Source of the DNA: Streptomyces sp. M92
GTDB taxonomy: Bacteria; Actinomycetota; Actinomycetes; Streptomycetales; Streptomycetaceae
Assembly: GCF_028473745.1 (NCBI RefSeq)
Contig: NZ_CP101137.1
Span: forward strand, 6,889,501 to 6,953,500
Reading direction: 5' to 3'
DNA: 64,000 nucleotides
This document shows, in pieces, positions 46,631 through 54,658 of the stretch. The notes below the pieces were generated by a model. The model was not told the DNA's origin and searched no databases. It saw nothing but the letters and a program-made list of their open reading frames with translations. The translations under genes were made by a program, and so were the position numbers. Within the stretch, counting starts at the first letter, position 1. Each line of letters begins with the position of its first letter.

Positions 46631-47765
46631 GCTGGCCCTCCATCAGGGAAACGAAGCGGTCGAACAGGTAGGCGGCGTCGTGCGGGCCCGCTGCCGCTTC
46701 GGGGTGGTACTGGACGCTGAAGGCCGGCTTGTCGAGGAGCTGGAGGCCCTCCACCACGTTGTCGTTGAGGCAGACGTGGGAGACCTCGGCGCGGCCGTAG
46801 GGGGTGTCGGAGACCTTGTCGAGCGGGGCGTCGACGGCGAATCCGTGGTTGTGCGCGGTGACCTCGACCTTGCCGGTCGTACGGTCCTGCACGGGCTGGT
46901 TGATGCCGCGGTGGCCGTACTTCAGCTTGAAGGTGCCGAAGCCGAGGGCGCGGCCCAGGATCTGGTTGCCGAAGCAGATGCCGAAGAGCGGGGTACCGCG
47001 CTCCAGGACGCCCTGCATCACGGAGACCGGGTGGTCGGCGGTGGACGGGTCGCCCGGGCCGTTGGAGAAGAAGACACCGTCCGGGTCGACGGCGTAGACG
47101 TCCTCGACGGTCGCGGTGGCCGGCAGGACGTGCACCTCGATGCCGCGCTCGGCCATCCGGTGCGGGGTCATGCCCTTGATGCCGAGGTCGACGGCGGCGA
47201 CGGTGAACTTCTTCTCGCCGATCGCCGGGACGACGTACGCCTCGGTGGTGGCGACCTCGGCGGAGAGGTCGGCGCCGGTCATCTCGGGGGCTTCCTGGAC
47301 GCGGGCCAGCAGCGCGGCGTCGTCCTGGACGGCGTCGCCGCTGAAGATGCCGACGCGCATGGCGCCGCGCTCGCGCAGGTGGCGGGTCAGCGCCCGGGTG
47401 TCGATGCCGGAGATGCCGACGACGCCCTGGGCGGCCAGTTCGTCGTCCAGCGTGCGGCGGGAGCGCCAGCTGGAGGGCACGCGCGCGGGGTCGCGGACGA
47501 CGTAGCCGGAGACCCAGATCCTCTTGGACTCCATGTCCTCGTCGTTGACGCCGGTGTTCCCGATGTGCGGGGCGGTCATCACGACGACCTGGCGGTGGTA
47601 CGACGGGTCGGTGAGGGTCTCCTGGTAGCCGGTCATGCCGGTGGAGAACACGGCCTCACCGAACGTGGCCCCCACGGCCCCGTAGGCGCGGCCGCGGAAG
47701 ATCCGGCCGTCCTCCAGGACGAGTACGGCGGGAGCCTTGCCGGCTCCCCGGGTGGAGGTCGTCAT
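46623..47765 (-). CDS. carA: Carbamoyl-phosphate synthase, small (glutaminase) subunit
   Basis: CarA hydrolyses glutamine and passes ammonia to CarB. The 380-residue protein has an N-terminal domain (about 10-160; LVLEDGRIFRGRAYG, FSTGMTGYQETLTDPSYHRQVVV) and a class I glutamine amidotransferase domain (about 185-375): the catalytic Cys in FGICFGNQILG and the His/Glu pair in QYHPEAAAG. The ATG overlaps the stop of the preceding membrane-protein gene by 4 bp. Confidence 0.97.
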
Positions 47766-48337
47766 CGTGCGCCTTCCGTTTCCGTCTTGTTGATCATGTC
47801 GTTCAGGGTTTCGACCCACTCGTTGTGCTCGGCCGCGTGGTCGGAGCGGAAGCCGGAGTCGATCAGCTTGTCGCCGTGCTCCCAGGTGACGACCAGCAGG
47901 CCGCCCTCGGTGAGCACCTTGCCGGCGATGCCCTTGTCGAGCCGGGCCTCGCGCAGCGCGGCGACGGGGACGAAGAAGTCGTCCGCGCCGGGGCGTACGA
48001 CGTCCAGGCCCGCGTCCGTCAGGGTGAGCTCGACCCGGCTGCGGGTGCCCAGGCCGTGCGCCACGATGCGGTCCAGCCACTGCCCGGCGGTGGTGGAGCC
48101 GTGGTAGCGGCCGCTCAGGGTCAGTCTCGCCGGGCCGGGGGCGTCCGGCGCGCTGGGCAGCTCCGGGAGGTCGCCCTGGAGGGTGCCGCGCCACTTCCAG
48201 CCCTCGCGCATCAGCCAGTAGACGAGCGCGACGAACAGGCCGAGGCCGACCACCCAGCCGATCCGGGCGGCCCAGTCGGTCACTTCCGCCGATTCCTTCT
48301 CGGCGGCCAGCAGGATTACCGGTGCTACAGATGTCAC
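47762..48337 (-). CDS. Conserved pyr-operon membrane protein, function unknown
   Basis: This 191-residue protein has one N-terminal membrane helix (about 22-45; IGWVVGLGLFVALVYWLMREGWKW) followed by a soluble domain of about 140 residues rich in beta structure (ARLTLSGRYHGSTTAGQWLDRIVAHGLGTRSRVELTLTDAGLDVVR). I recall a membrane protein in the same place in mycobacterial pyr operons (Rv1382 in M. tuberculosis), so the position is conserved over long times. Start GTG 48337 overlaps pyrC (GTGA) and the stop overlaps carA (ATGA), so its translation is tied to the pathway. No activity is known to me. Confidence 0.82.
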   Translation of the reverse strand: MTSVAPVILLAAEKESAEVTDWAARIGWVVGLGLFVALVYWLMREGWKWRGTLQGDLPELPSAPDAPGPARLTLSGRYHGSTTAGQWLDRIVAHGLGTRSRVELTLTDAGLDVVRPGADDFFVPVAALREARLDKGIAGKVLTEGGLLVVTWEHGDKLIDSGFRSDHAAEHNEWVETLNDMINKTETEGAR

Positions 48338-49620
48338 GTGAGCTTCCCGTCGACGAGCGTGGCCTTGCCCCGCAGCCACGTGTGCGTCACACGGCCCGGC
48401 AGCTCACGCCCCTCGTACGGGGTGTTGCGGCTGCGCGAGGCGAAGCCCGCGGGGTCCACCCGGCCACGGTATTCCGTGTCGACGAGGGTGAGGTTGGCGG
48501 GCTCACCAGCCGAGACGGGACGGCCGTGGCCCGTGGCCTGTCCGATCTGCGCGGGCTTGAAGGACATGCGGTCGGCGACGCCGGCCCAGTCCAGCAGGCC
48601 CGTGTCCACCATGGTCTCCTGCACCACCGACAGCGCGGTCTCCAGGCCCACCATGCCCATGGCGGCGGCGGCCCACTCGCAGTCCTTGTCCTCGTGCGGG
48701 TGCGGGGCGTGGTCGGTGGCGACGATGTCGATCGTGCCGTCGGCGAGCGCCTCGCGCAGGGCCAGGACGTCACGCTCGGTGCGCAGCGGTGGGTTGACCT
48801 TGTAGACCGGGTTGTACGACCGGACCAGCTCGTCGGTGAGGAGCAGGTGGTGCGGGGTGACCTCGGCGGTGACGTCGATGCCCCGGGACTTGGCCCAGCG
48901 GACGATCTCGACGCTGCCCGCGGTCGACAGGTGGCAGATGTGGACGCGGGAGCCGACGTGCTCGGCGAGCAGCACGTCCCGCGCGATGACCGACTCCTCG
49001 GCGACGGCGGGCCAGCCGCCGAGGCCCAGCTCGGCGGAGACGACGCCCTCGTTCATCTGGGCGCCCTCGGTCAGCCGGGGCTCCTGGGCGTGCTGGGCGA
49101 CGACGCCGCCGAAGGCCTTCACGTACTCCAGGGCGCGGCGCATGATCACGGCGTCGTGGACGCACTTGCCGTCGTCGGAGAAGACGGTGACGCCGGCCGC
49201 GGACTCGTGCATGGCGCCCAGTTCGGCGAGCTTGGCGCCCTCCAGGCCGACGGTGACGGCGCCGATGGGCTGCACGTCGCAGTAGCCGGACTCCTTGCCG
49301 AGCCGCCAGACCTGCTCGACGACGCCGGCGGTGTCGGCGACCGGGAAGGTGTTGGCCATGGCGAACACGTTGGTGTAGCCGCCGGTCGCCGCCGCGCGGG
49401 TGCCGGTCAGGACGGTCTCGGAGTCCTCGCGGCCGGGTTCGCGCAGGTGGGTGTGGAGGTCGACCAGGCCCGGCAGCAGCACCTTGCCGCCGGCCTCGAT
49501 CACCTCGGCGCCCTCGGCGGACAGGTTCTGGCCGACCGCCTCGATGACGGTGCCGTCGATCAGCACGTCCTGCGGCTCGCCGCCGAGCACCTTCGCACCG
49601 CGGATCAGGATCTTGCTCAT
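48334..49620 (-). CDS. pyrC: Dihydroorotase (class I)
   Basis: PyrC cyclises carbamoyl aspartate to dihydroorotate. The 428-residue amidohydrolase carries the metal ligands DLHTHLREPG (about 57-66), VFSDDGKCV, HICHLSTAGS and ATDHAPHPHEDK with the catalytic Asp; it is the long class I type. Its ATG follows the pyrB stop by only a few bases and its stop overlaps the membrane-protein gene. Confidence 0.97.
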   Translation of the reverse strand: MSKILIRGAKVLGGEPQDVLIDGTVIEAVGQNLSAEGAEVIEAGGKVLLPGLVDLHTHLREPGREDSETVLTGTRAAATGGYTNVFAMANTFPVADTAGVVEQVWRLGKESGYCDVQPIGAVTVGLEGAKLAELGAMHESAAGVTVFSDDGKCVHDAVIMRRALEYVKAFGGVVAQHAQEPRLTEGAQMNEGVVSAELGLGGWPAVAEESVIARDVLLAEHVGSRVHICHLSTAGSVEIVRWAKSRGIDVTAEVTPHHLLLTDELVRSYNPVYKVNPPLRTERDVLALREALADGTIDIVATDHAPHPHEDKDCEWAAAAMGMVGLETALSVVQETMVDTGLLDWAGVADRMSFKPAQIGQATGHGRPVSAGEPANLTLVDTEYRGRVDPAGFASRSRNTPYEGRELPGRVTHTWLRGKATLVDGKLT

Positions 49621-49624
49621 GTTC

Positions 49625-50605
49625 TTACTTCTCCTCGGTGGGACGGGCGTGGGTGACGGCGGGCTCGGCTCCGCCGAGCAGCAGGTAGAGGACGGCCATC
49701 CGGACGGAGACGCCGTTGGTGACCTGCTCGACGACGGTGCAGCGGTCGGAGTCGGCGACCTCGGCGGTGATCTCCATGCCGCGGACCATCGGGCCGGGGT
49801 GCATCACGATGGCGTGGTCGGGCATCTTCGCCATGCGCTCGCCGTCGAGGCCGTAGCGGCGCGAGTACTCGCGCTCGGTGGGGAAGAAGGCGGCGTTCAT
49901 GCGCTCGCGCTGCACGCGCAGCAGCATCACCGCGTCGGACTTGGTCAGGGTGGAGTCGAGGTCGTAGGAGACCTCGCAGGGCCAGGTCTCGACGCCGACG
50001 GGCAGCAGGGTGGGCGGGGCGACGAGGGTGACCTCGGCGCCGAGGGTGTGCAGCAGGTCGACGTTGGAGCGGGCGACGCGGCTGTGCAGGATGTCGCCGA
50101 CCAGGGTGACGCGGCGGCCGTCGAGGTCCTTGCCGAGGCCGGCGTCGGGGCCGACCAGGCGGCGGCGCATGGTGAAGGCGTCCAGCAGGGCCTGGGTGGG
50201 GTGCTGGTGGGTGCCGTCGCCGGCGTTGATGACGTGGGCGTCGATCCAGCCGGAGGTGGCCAGGCGGTAGGGGGCGCCGGAGGCGCCGTGCCGGATGACG
50301 ACGGCGTCGACGCCCATGGCCTCCAGGGTCTGGGCGGTGTCCTTGAGGGACTCGCCCTTGGAGACGCTGGAACCCTTGGCGGTGAAGTTGATGACGTCCG
50401 CCGACAGGCGCTTCTCGGCGGCCTCGAAGGAGATCCGGGTCCTGGTCGAGTCCTCGAAGAAGAGGTTGACGACGGTCCGGCCGCGCAGGGTCGGCAGTTT
50501 CTTGATCGGCCGGTCGGCGACCCGGGCCATCTCCTCGGCGGTGTCGAGGATCAGGACGGCGTCGTCGCGGGTGAGGTCGGCGGCCGAGATGAGATGACGC
50601 TGCAT
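49625..50605 (-). CDS. pyrB: Aspartate carbamoyltransferase catalytic subunit
   Basis: PyrB joins carbamoyl phosphate and aspartate. The 326-residue protein has the carbamoyl-phosphate motif FEDSTRTRISFE (about 50-61), the SVSKGESLKDTAQTLEAMG loop, INAGDGTHQHPTQALLDAFT and the C-terminal HPGPMVRGMEI loop. No regulatory PyrI gene is next to it, as usual in Gram-positive bacteria. The ATG at 50605 lies 115 bp after the pyrR stop, a GC-rich gap where I see no clear attenuator. Confidence 0.97.
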   Translation of the reverse strand: MQRHLISAADLTRDDAVLILDTAEEMARVADRPIKKLPTLRGRTVVNLFFEDSTRTRISFEAAEKRLSADVINFTAKGSSVSKGESLKDTAQTLEAMGVDAVVIRHGASGAPYRLATSGWIDAHVINAGDGTHQHPTQALLDAFTMRRRLVGPDAGLGKDLDGRRVTLVGDILHSRVARSNVDLLHTLGAEVTLVAPPTLLPVGVETWPCEVSYDLDSTLTKSDAVMLLRVQRERMNAAFFPTEREYSRRYGLDGERMAKMPDHAIVMHPGPMVRGMEITAEVADSDRCTVVEQVTNGVSVRMAVLYLLLGGAEPAVTHARPTEEK

Positions 50606-50720
50606 CTGTCAGGCTCCGTAGGGCGATTCATGCTCAAGAGCGGGATAATTCGGGCGGCCGGGCGTGCGTGCGGGCACACCGAGCGGGCGTACGGCGCGGG
50701 TGGGCGCGTACGCGCGGGTG

Positions 50721-51314
50721 CTACGGGTGGGCGCCCGGGGCGGCCGGCTTGGCACCGAGCAGCACGGTGTCGCGACCGTCCTCCTCGGCGAGCTGGACCT
50801 TGACCGTCTCCCGCAGCGACGTCGGGAGGTTCTTGCCGACGTAGTCGGCGCGGATGGGCAGTTCGCGGTGGCCGCGGTCGACGAGGACGGCGAGCTGCAC
50901 AGCGCGCGGGCGGCCGATGTCGTTCAGCGCGTCGAGGGCGGCGCGGATGGTGCGGCCGGAGAAGAGCACGTCGTCGACGAGGACGACCAGGCGGCCGTCG
51001 ATGCCGTCACCGGGGATCTCGGTGCGGGCCAGGGCGCGGGGCGGGTGCATGCGCAGGTCGTCGCGGTACATGGTGATGTCGAGCGAGCCGACCGGCACCT
51101 TGCGCTCGGTGATCTGCTCCAGCTTGTCGGCGAGCCGCCGGGCGAGGAAGACGCCGCGGGTCGGGATGCCGAGGAGGACCACGTCGTCGGCGCCCTTGGC
51201 GCGTTCGACGATCTCGTGGGCGATGCGGGTCAGGACCCGGGCGATGTCGGGGCCTTCGAGAACGGGCCGCGCATCGGATTGCGCGCCCGAAGGCGCGTCC
51301 TGCTGCTTGTCCAT
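50721..51314 (-). CDS. pyrR: Pyrimidine operon regulator / uracil phosphoribosyltransferase
   Basis: PyrR binds UMP and the pyr leader RNA to lower expression of the operon, and has weak UPRTase activity. The 197-residue protein has the PRPP-binding loop VVLVDDVLFSGRTIRAALDAL (about 115-135) and the conserved GIPTRGVFLARRLAD and YRDDLRMHPP segments. The ATG at 51314 follows AAGGAGG at ten bases. Overlapping this ribosome-binding site is a PyrR-site-like hairpin, suggesting autoregulation at translation as described for mycobacteria. First gene of the operon, divergent from bldD. Confidence 0.96.
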   Translation of the reverse strand: MDKQQDAPSGAQSDARPVLEGPDIARVLTRIAHEIVERAKGADDVVLLGIPTRGVFLARRLADKLEQITERKVPVGSLDITMYRDDLRMHPPRALARTEIPGDGIDGRLVVLVDDVLFSGRTIRAALDALNDIGRPRAVQLAVLVDRGHRELPIRADYVGKNLPTSLRETVKVQLAEEDGRDTVLLGAKPAAPGAHP

Positions 51315-51325
51315 ACGAAACGGAC

Positions 51326-51349
51326 CTCCTTCTCCGCCTCACGGGACGG
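51326..51349 (-). promoter_or_regulatory. Putative PyrR-binding RNA hairpin overlapping the pyrR ribosome-binding region
   Basis: On the minus strand the leader reads TCCGTCCCGTGAGGCGGA (51332-51349): UCCG and CGGA can pair around UCCCGUGAGG. The loop fits the PyrR-binding pattern UCCNGNGAGG as I recall it. AGGAGG of the pyrR Shine-Dalgarno (51325-51330) follows at once, so PyrR bound here would hinder ribosome binding. Confidence 0.6.
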
Positions 51350-51513
51350 ACCTTAAAGGACGTCGGGATGTGCGCCGTCTACGGTACCAGGCTCACAGAC
51401 CCGCCCCTGCGACCCCCAGGACACTCGCGCGTCACCCCTACGACACCCCGGCACCACCCGTTCGGAGCAACGGGCGGCGAATACCACGGAAGAGTCGGTG
51501 CGGACCATTCGGC

Positions 51514-51556
51514 TTGACGCAGAAGAGTAACGCTGCGTAACCTCACAGTGAGTTAC
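51514..51556 (+). promoter_or_regulatory. bldD promoter with BldD box
   Basis: TTGACG (51514-51519) with a 17-bp spacer to GTAACC (51537-51542) is a vegetative-type promoter. GTAACGCTGCGTAAC (51527-51541) fits the BldD consensus nTnACnCWGnGTnAn at every fixed position and lies between the -35 and -10 elements. A second inverted repeat, CTCACAGTGAG (51542-51552), follows. Both fit the known autorepression of bldD. Confidence 0.85.
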
Positions 51557-51613
51557 CAGCCGCGCGGGCGCGCACCAGTGCGGACCGCGTCGACACCTTG
51601 TCCGGGGAGCCAT

Positions 51614-52117
51614 ATGTCCAGCGAATACGCCAAACAGCTCGGGGCCAAGCTCCGGGCCATCCGCACCCAGCAGGGCCTTTCCCTCCACGGTGTCGAGGAG
51701 AAGTCCCAGGGCCGCTGGAAGGCCGTGGTGGTCGGTTCGTACGAGCGCGGCGACCGCGCCGTGACCGTGCAGCGCCTCGCCGAGCTGGCGGATTTCTACG
51801 GCGTTCCCGTGCAGGAGCTGCTCCCGGGCACCACTCCGGGCGGTGCCGCCGAGCCCCCGCCGAAGCTGGTCCTGGACCTGGAGCGGCTGGCCACGGTGCC
51901 GGCCGAGAAGGCGGGCCCGCTCCAGCGCTACGCGGCCACGATCCAGTCGCAGCGCGGTGACTACAACGGCAAGGTGCTCTCGATCCGCCAGGACGACCTG
52001 CGCACGCTCGCCGTCATCTACGACCAGTCGCCCTCGGTCCTGACCGAGCAGCTGATCAGCTGGGGCGTCCTGGACGCGGACGCGCGCCGCGCGGTGGCGT
52101 CCCACGAGGACATCTGA
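51614..52117 (+). CDS. bldD: Developmental master regulator BldD
   Basis: BldD represses sporulation and antibiotic genes during vegetative growth when dimerised by cyclic di-GMP. The 167 residues equal the known length. An N-terminal xre-type HTH (about 8-70; KLRAIRTQQGLSLHGVEEKSQGRWKAVVVGSYERGD) binds DNA. The C-terminal domain carries the c-di-GMP motif RGD at 114-116, eight residues, then RQDD at 125-128. The ATG at 51614 follows GGGGAG. Divergent from pyrR across 299 bp, with a strong terminator after it. Confidence 0.98.
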   Translation: MSSEYAKQLGAKLRAIRTQQGLSLHGVEEKSQGRWKAVVVGSYERGDRAVTVQRLAELADFYGVPVQELLPGTTPGGAAEPPPKLVLDLERLATVPAEKAGPLQRYAATIQSQRGDYNGKVLSIRQDDLRTLAVIYDQSPSVLTEQLISWGVLDADARRAVASHEDI

Positions 52118-52142
52118 GCCGCAGCAGCCTCAGCAGAAACGT

Positions 52143-52192
52143 GCCGCCGGGGTGGCGAGGACCAAGCGTTCGGTCCTCGCCACCCCGGCGGC
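52143..52192 (+). terminator. Terminator hairpin after bldD
   Basis: A perfect 21-bp inverted repeat: arms 52143-52163 and 52172-52192 with an 8-nt loop, followed by TTTGT. It starts 26 bp beyond the bldD stop, and also lies in the path of transcripts leaving nusB from the other side. Confidence 0.9.
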
Positions 52193-52220
52193 TTTGTCAC
52201 GCCTTGGGGCTCAGCGCCCC

Positions 52221-52250
52221 CGAGGGGCGGGGGGAACTGCGCGACCAGCC
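52221..52250. repeat. Dispersed intergenic repeat copy (inverted)
   Basis: GGGGAACTGCGCGACCAGCC (52231-52250) is the reverse complement of the core at 30862-30881 and 30979-30998. It lies in the 199-bp convergent gap between bldD and nusB, just after the bldD terminator. Confidence 0.7.
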
Positions 52251-52316
52251 ACGGACCGATCCGCGGCCGTTCTCCCCCGCACCCCTACGGCGCGGCGCCC
52301 CGCGAAACCTGCGGAG

Positions 52317-52748
52317 CTATTCGTCGCGACGCAGCGAAGGCTTGAGGTCCTTCAGCCGGCCGAGCAGGCCGTTGACGAACGCTGGCGACTCGTCCGTGGA
52401 GAACTCCTTCGCCAGCTGCACCATCTCGTCCAGGACGACGGCGTCCGGGGTCTCGTCGACCCAGATCAGCTCGTACGCGCCCAGGCGCAGGATGTTGCGG
52501 TCGACGACCGGCATCCGGTCGAGCGTCCAGCCGACCGAGTACTGGGCGATGAGCTCGTCGACGCGCTCGGCGCGCGCGGCGTAGCCCTCGACCAGCTCCA
52601 TCGTGTACTCGCTCACCGGCGGCTGCCGGGTGTCGGACCGGGAGTGCCGGACCCAGTCGGCGAGGACCGTCAGGACGTCGGCGCCGCGCTGATCGCCCTC
52701 GAAGAGGATCTGGAAGGCGCGCTTGCGGGCCGTGTTGCGGGCAGCCAC
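52317..52748 (-). CDS. nusB: Transcription antitermination factor NusB
   Basis: NusB with NusE binds boxA RNA to support rRNA antitermination. The 143-residue all-helical protein has the N-terminal ARNTARKRAFQILFEGDQRG arginine-rich RNA-contact helix and the C-terminal LRLGAYELIWVDETPDAVVLDEMVQLAKEFSTDESPAFVNGLLGRL family signature. The GTG at 52748 is two bases after the efp stop, so it is co-transcribed with efp. Confidence 0.96.
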   Translation of the reverse strand: MAARNTARKRAFQILFEGDQRGADVLTVLADWVRHSRSDTRQPPVSEYTMELVEGYAARAERVDELIAQYSVGWTLDRMPVVDRNILRLGAYELIWVDETPDAVVLDEMVQLAKEFSTDESPAFVNGLLGRLKDLKPSLRRDE

Positions 52749-52750
52749 GG

Positions 52751-53317
52751 TTAGCTGTTCACCCGGCCGAGGTAGCTGCTGTCGCGGGTGTCGACCTTGA
52801 TCTTCTCACCGGTGGTGATGAAGAGCGGGACGTTGATCTGGTGACCGGTCTCCAGGGTGGCGGGCTTGGTGCCGCCGGTGGAGCGGTCGCCCTGGACGCC
52901 CGGCTCGGTCTCCTGGATGACCAGCTCGACGGCGGCCGGCAGCTCGACGAAGAGCACCTCGCCCTCGTGCTGCGCGACGGTGGCCTCGAAGCCCTCGATC
53001 AGGAAGTTGGCGGCGTCGCCGACGACCTTGCGGTCGATGTGCAGCTGGTCGTAGGTCTCCATGTCCATGAAGACGAAGTAGTCGCCGTCCATGTACGAGA
53101 ACTGCATGTCACGCTTGTCGACAGTGGCCGTCTCGACCTTGACGCCGGCGTTGAAGGTCTTGTCGACGACCTTGCCGGAAAGCACGTTCTTGAGCTTGGT
53201 GCGCACGAAGGCCGGGCCCTTGCCGGGCTTGACGTGCTGGAACTCGACGACGGACCAGAGCTGGCCGCCTTCGAGCTTGAGCACCATGCCGTTCTTGAGG
53301 TCGTTCGTGGAAGCCAC
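52751..53317 (-). CDS. efp: Translation elongation factor P
   Basis: EF-P helps ribosomes pass polyproline stretches. The 188-residue protein has the three beta-barrel domains; the loop at the tip of domain I reads VKPGKGPAF (about 30-38), where the central Lys would point at the peptidyl-transferase centre. The flanking prolines match the actinobacterial subgroup reported to act without Lys modification; I see no EpmA- or EarP-like gene in the window. The C-terminal ETGHQINVPLFITTGEKIKVDTRDSSYLGR is the EF-P signature. The GTG at 53317 is the start. Confidence 0.97.
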   Translation of the reverse strand: MASTNDLKNGMVLKLEGGQLWSVVEFQHVKPGKGPAFVRTKLKNVLSGKVVDKTFNAGVKVETATVDKRDMQFSYMDGDYFVFMDMETYDQLHIDRKVVGDAANFLIEGFEATVAQHEGEVLFVELPAAVELVIQETEPGVQGDRSTGGTKPATLETGHQINVPLFITTGEKIKVDTRDSSYLGRVNS

Positions 53318-53385
53318 GGTTGCGGAATCTCCTGGACTGGACTGACGTGGACGACCCCGGTGCAGGCACGCGCACAGCGCGAAGG

Positions 53386-54492
53386 CTAGAGCGCGAGCAG
53401 CTCCTTGGTCGTGATGGTGAGTAGCTCGGGTCCGCCGTCCGCCTCGGGGCGCACGACGAGCGTGTCATCGATCCGGACCCCGCCCCGGCCCGGGAGGTGA
53501 ACCCCCGGTTCGACGGTGACCGGCACACAAGCGTCCAGTTTACCCATGGCCGCGGGGGCCAACTGCGGGTCCTCGTCGATTTCGAGTCCGACCCCGTGAC
53601 CGGTGAGGGCGGGAAGGTGCTCAGCGTACCCGGCGGAATCCAGTGCCTGGCGGGCGGCCCGGTCCACGTCCCGGCAGGCCGCGCCGGGTGCCAGGGCCTC
53701 CCGGCCGGCGCGCTGGGCGGAGAAGACGAGGTCGTACAGTTCGATCTGCCAGTCGGCCGGAGAGGTCCCGATGACGAACGTACGGCCGATCTCGCAGCGG
53801 TATCCGCGGTAGGTGGCGCCCAGGCAGACGGAGAGGAAGTCGCCCTCCTCCACCCGCCGGTCGGTGGGGCGGTGGCCGCGGCGTCCCGAGTTCGGGCCGG
53901 TGCCGACGGACGTCGGGAAGGCGGGGCCGTCGGCGCCGTGGTCCACCAGACGGCGTTCCAGCTCCAGGGCGAGGTGCCGCTCGGTACGGCCCACCAGGAT
54001 CGACTCCAGCAGCTCGCCGAGGGCCTGGTCGGCGATCTCGGCGCCGATGCGCAGGCAGGAGATCTCCTCCTCGTCCTTGACCACCCTCAGCTGCTCGACC
54101 GCCTGGCCGAGGTCGGTCAGGCGCAGGCGCGGTGCGACCGAGCGCATGGCGCGGTGCCGGACCACGGTGAGGTGGTGGTCCTCGGTGGCGAGGGACTCGG
54201 CGCCCTGGGCCGCCGCGAGGCCGGTGGCGGCGACGGCCGCGTCGCCGCCGGGGCCGGGCAGCGCGCGCACCGCAAGTGAGTCGTCGGGCCTTCCGTCGGC
54301 CGGCCGGTCGTCCGGAGGGGCGGAGCAGACCAGGAGGTCCTCGCTCTTGCCCAGGAGCAGCACGGCACCGTGCGGGGCGGTGCCCGCGAGGTAGCGCACG
54401 TTCGCGGGCCGGGAGACGAGCGCCGCCGCGCTGCCGCCCGCGTTGCAGCGTTCTCGTAGGCGGGTCCGGCGGGCCGCGTACACCTGTGACAT
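53386..54492 (-). CDS. M24-family peptidase-like protein with substituted metal ligands
   Basis: This 368-residue protein has the creatinase/aminopeptidase P layout: an N-terminal domain (about 1-130) and a pita-bread domain (about 135-365). It occupies the pepQ position next to efp. Against the PepP/PepQ pattern, the first metal Asp is C223 (SVCLGATYRGY), the second Asp is E234 (RCEIGRTF), the His at the IHE position is D306 (LEIDEDPQ) and the last Glu is D342 (GVRIDDT). H299 and E328 remain. It is therefore unlikely to bind the usual two metals and may be a non-catalytic or altered enzyme. The ATG at 54492 has no strong ribosome-binding site. Confidence 0.82.
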   Translation of the reverse strand: MSQVYAARRTRLRERCNAGGSAAALVSRPANVRYLAGTAPHGAVLLLGKSEDLLVCSAPPDDRPADGRPDDSLAVRALPGPGGDAAVAATGLAAAQGAESLATEDHHLTVVRHRAMRSVAPRLRLTDLGQAVEQLRVVKDEEEISCLRIGAEIADQALGELLESILVGRTERHLALELERRLVDHGADGPAFPTSVGTGPNSGRRGHRPTDRRVEEGDFLSVCLGATYRGYRCEIGRTFVIGTSPADWQIELYDLVFSAQRAGREALAPGAACRDVDRAARQALDSAGYAEHLPALTGHGVGLEIDEDPQLAPAAMGKLDACVPVTVEPGVHLPGRGGVRIDDTLVVRPEADGGPELLTITTKELLAL

Positions 54493-54607
54493 GAGCCGAG
54501 CGTATGAGCTCCGCCCGGAGGGCGCCGCTCGGGAGGGCCGAGTGGGCATGCCGGGTGCGCCAACCGGGGTGGGGGCTGTTGTCGAGTGGCGTCCGAAGGC
54601 CGGTGGG

Positions 54608-54637
54608 GCTTTCTCGCGCAGTTCCCCCCGCCCCTTC
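54608..54637. repeat. Dispersed intergenic repeat copy (partial)
   Basis: TCTCGCGCAGTTCCCCCCGC (54612-54631) shares the core of the repeats at 30845-31038. It lies at the 3' end of the P-loop protein gene, in the gap between it and the M24-family gene. Confidence 0.6.
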
Positions 54638-54658
54638 CGGCGCCTCCGCACCCGGCGC

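Noticed and set aside
50606..50720. Possible attenuator between pyrR and pyrB
   Set aside because: The gap is uniformly GC-rich with short repeats but no convincing antiterminator/terminator pair or PyrR loop.
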